From Firmicutes bacterium HGW-Firmicutes-10 (GTDB lineage: Bacteria > Bacillota_I > Bacilli_A > Erysipelotrichales > Erysipelotrichaceae), in assembly GCA_002841605.1 (NCBI GenBank), contig PHAF01000095.1:1-7118 (forward strand): 7,118 nucleotides of DNA, given 5' to 3'. Both the position numbers and the translations under genes were made by a program. A model generated the notes under the pieces. It was given only the letters and a program-made list of their open reading frames with translations, did no database searches and had not been told where the DNA came from. Of the stretch, positions 6,157 through 7,118 are shown piece by piece; position 1 is the stretch's first letter; every line of letters begins with the position of its first letter.

Positions 6157-7118
6157 CCGGACCGCAAGCACCTTCTCCTTGAGCCGCTTGCCGTTACAGG
6201 CCGGGCAGGGGGAGACCCGCATATAGCTTTCGAGCTCACGTTTCCGCCAGTCAGACTGGGTCTGGGCATAGAGCCGGGCGGTCTGCGGGAGGAGACCTTC
6301 CCATTCCCCGGTATGCGACCATTCGGCGTCGCCGTTCCTCATGCTCATCTGGAACTTCATCCGCTTGGAGGAGCCGAACATCAGGGCTTCGTACTGCTCC
6401 TTCGTGAGATCCTTGATAGGCGTTAAGACCGAGAAGCCGTAGTTCTTCGCCACCACGGCGAGGTACTGGCCCCGGAACCCGTCCATCGGGTTGCGGTACG
6501 GGGCGATGGCGCCGTCCGCGATACACCGCTCCTTGTCCGGGATGATGAGATCGGGGTCGAACTCCATCTTGACCCCGAGCCCGTGGCACTCCTCGCAGGC
6601 CCCGAACGGGCTGTTGAACGAGAACATCCGGGGCTGGAGTTCCTCGAATGCCATCCCGCAGACCGGGCAGGCCATGAGGGACGAGTACGTGGACTCTTTT
6701 TCGTCCTCGCCCGCAACGAGCACGAGCCCGTCGGACTTCTTTAAGCAGTTCTCCACCGCTTCGGTGAGCCGGCTCCGGTCGGAGGATTCGAGCCGGTCGA
6801 TGACGATCTCGATGTCCTGCATCCGGTACCGGTCGAGCTTGATCTCCTCATCGGTCCGGATGATCTTCCCGTTCACCCGGACCCGGGTGAACCCTTCCTT
6901 GTTGAGATCTTTTAAGAGCTGCTGGTAGGTCCCTTTCTTCTGCCGGACTATTGGTGCGAGGACGGTTACCTGGCCCGGGTACTCGGCAGCGATCTGGTCG
7001 GCGATCTTGTCGGGGCTCTGGGCGGCGATGGGGATATTGTGCTCGGGGCAGTAGGGCGTGCCGACCCGGGCGAAGAGGAGCCGGAGGTAATCGTAGATCT
7101 CGGTCACGGTGCCGACCG
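6136..7118 (-). CDS. uvrA: UvrA excinuclease subunit A, internal fragment
   Basis: The frame is open to the right edge, where it reads VGTVTEIYDYLRLLFARVGT, an internal UvrA sequence; the GTG that could be read as a start (7107-7105) is therefore only an internal Val. About 327 residues are present out of roughly 940, corresponding to about positions 100-430. UvrA is the DNA-damage-sensing ABC ATPase of nucleotide excision repair. Visible are YQQLLKDLNKEGFTRVRVNG, the first zinc module CPVC (6669-6658) with CEEC (6597-6586), MFSFNSPFGACEECHGLGVK, and CPACNGKRLK (6207-6178) leading into ABC domain I. The N-terminal Walker A and everything after DGKSII, including the ABC signature and the second ABC domain, are missing. 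High G+C, frequent CGG and ATC codons, and wording such as YCPEHNIPIAAQSPDKIA suggest a methanogenic archaeon (Methanomicrobia-like), an inference. It does not belong to the same genome as the rest. Confidence 0.88.

Noticed and set aside
6251..6716. Open frames on the minus strand in other phases (6251-6589 and 6423-6716)
   Set aside because: They are rich in Arg, Pro and Gly and lie wholly inside the uvrA fragment. Such frames arise by chance in GC-rich coding sequence.
5572..7107. A genuine 511-residue bifunctional DNA-repair/pseudouridine-synthase protein
   Set aside because: Both halves are cut inside domains, the supposed start codon is an internal UvrA valine (the frame continues to the window edge as VGTV), and base composition switches at the join.
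6136..7118. Horizontal transfer of an archaeal uvrA into a bacterial operon
   Set aside because: The insertion would have replaced the S4 domain and start of rluB with part of a gene, in frame, with no mobile-element trace. A chimeric join is simpler.
1..7118. CRISPR array, tRNA, riboswitch, insertion sequence or defence system
   Set aside because: Coding sequence fills nearly all of the window. The only gaps (about 24 to 67 bases) hold promoters, a terminator and ribosome sites, and no regular repeats or inverted ends are visible.

Overview
The window looks like a metagenomic contig with two unlike parts. Bases 1 to about 6135 are an ordinary low-to-mid-GC bacterial chromosome segment; a hand count of 5221-5280 gives 26/60 G+C. 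All of its genes lie on the minus strand, packed head to tail with strong AGGAGG-type ribosome binding sites. Gene content and protein style (RsmE, MtaB, MurE, RpsU, PhoH) point to the Bacillota. Erysipelotrichia or a relative is my best guess, and it is an inference. Bases from about 6140 to 7118 are much richer in G+C (42/60 in 6481-6540) and encode an internal piece of UvrA whose style resembles that of methanogenic archaea.

In transcription order (right to left): a UvrA fragment open at the window edge (7118 to ~6136); an RluB/RsuA-type pseudouridine synthase lacking its N-terminal S4 domain (~6135 to 5572), in frame with the UvrA piece; rsmE (16S rRNA m3U methyltransferase); an unrecognised 261-residue protein; mtaB (tRNA ms2t6A methylthiotransferase); murE (peptidoglycan stem-peptide ligase); deoC (deoxyribose-phosphate aldolase); rpsU (ribosomal protein S21); and the 5' part of phoH, cut by the window start. 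Overlaps or near-overlaps (rluB/rsmE 1 base apart, rsmE/unknown 8 bases, mtaB/murE ATGA, murE/deoC 8 bases) suggest one translationally coupled operon. It has an added promoter in front of mtaB. rpsU is separate, with its own promoter and a hairpin terminator that overlaps its stop codon. phoH follows that terminator.

The theme is translation and RNA modification (RluB, RsmE, MtaB, S21) with cell-wall and nucleoside-salvage passengers. I found no mobile element, CRISPR array, tRNA or defence system. The most important observation is the UvrA/RluB junction. It produces one 515-codon open frame that looks like a new fusion protein but is far more likely an assembly or cloning chimera joined at a short stretch where both genes read roughly DGKSII. 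Second in interest are the non-canonical amino-acid-selecting motif of MurE and the unrecognised gene between rsmE and mtaB.
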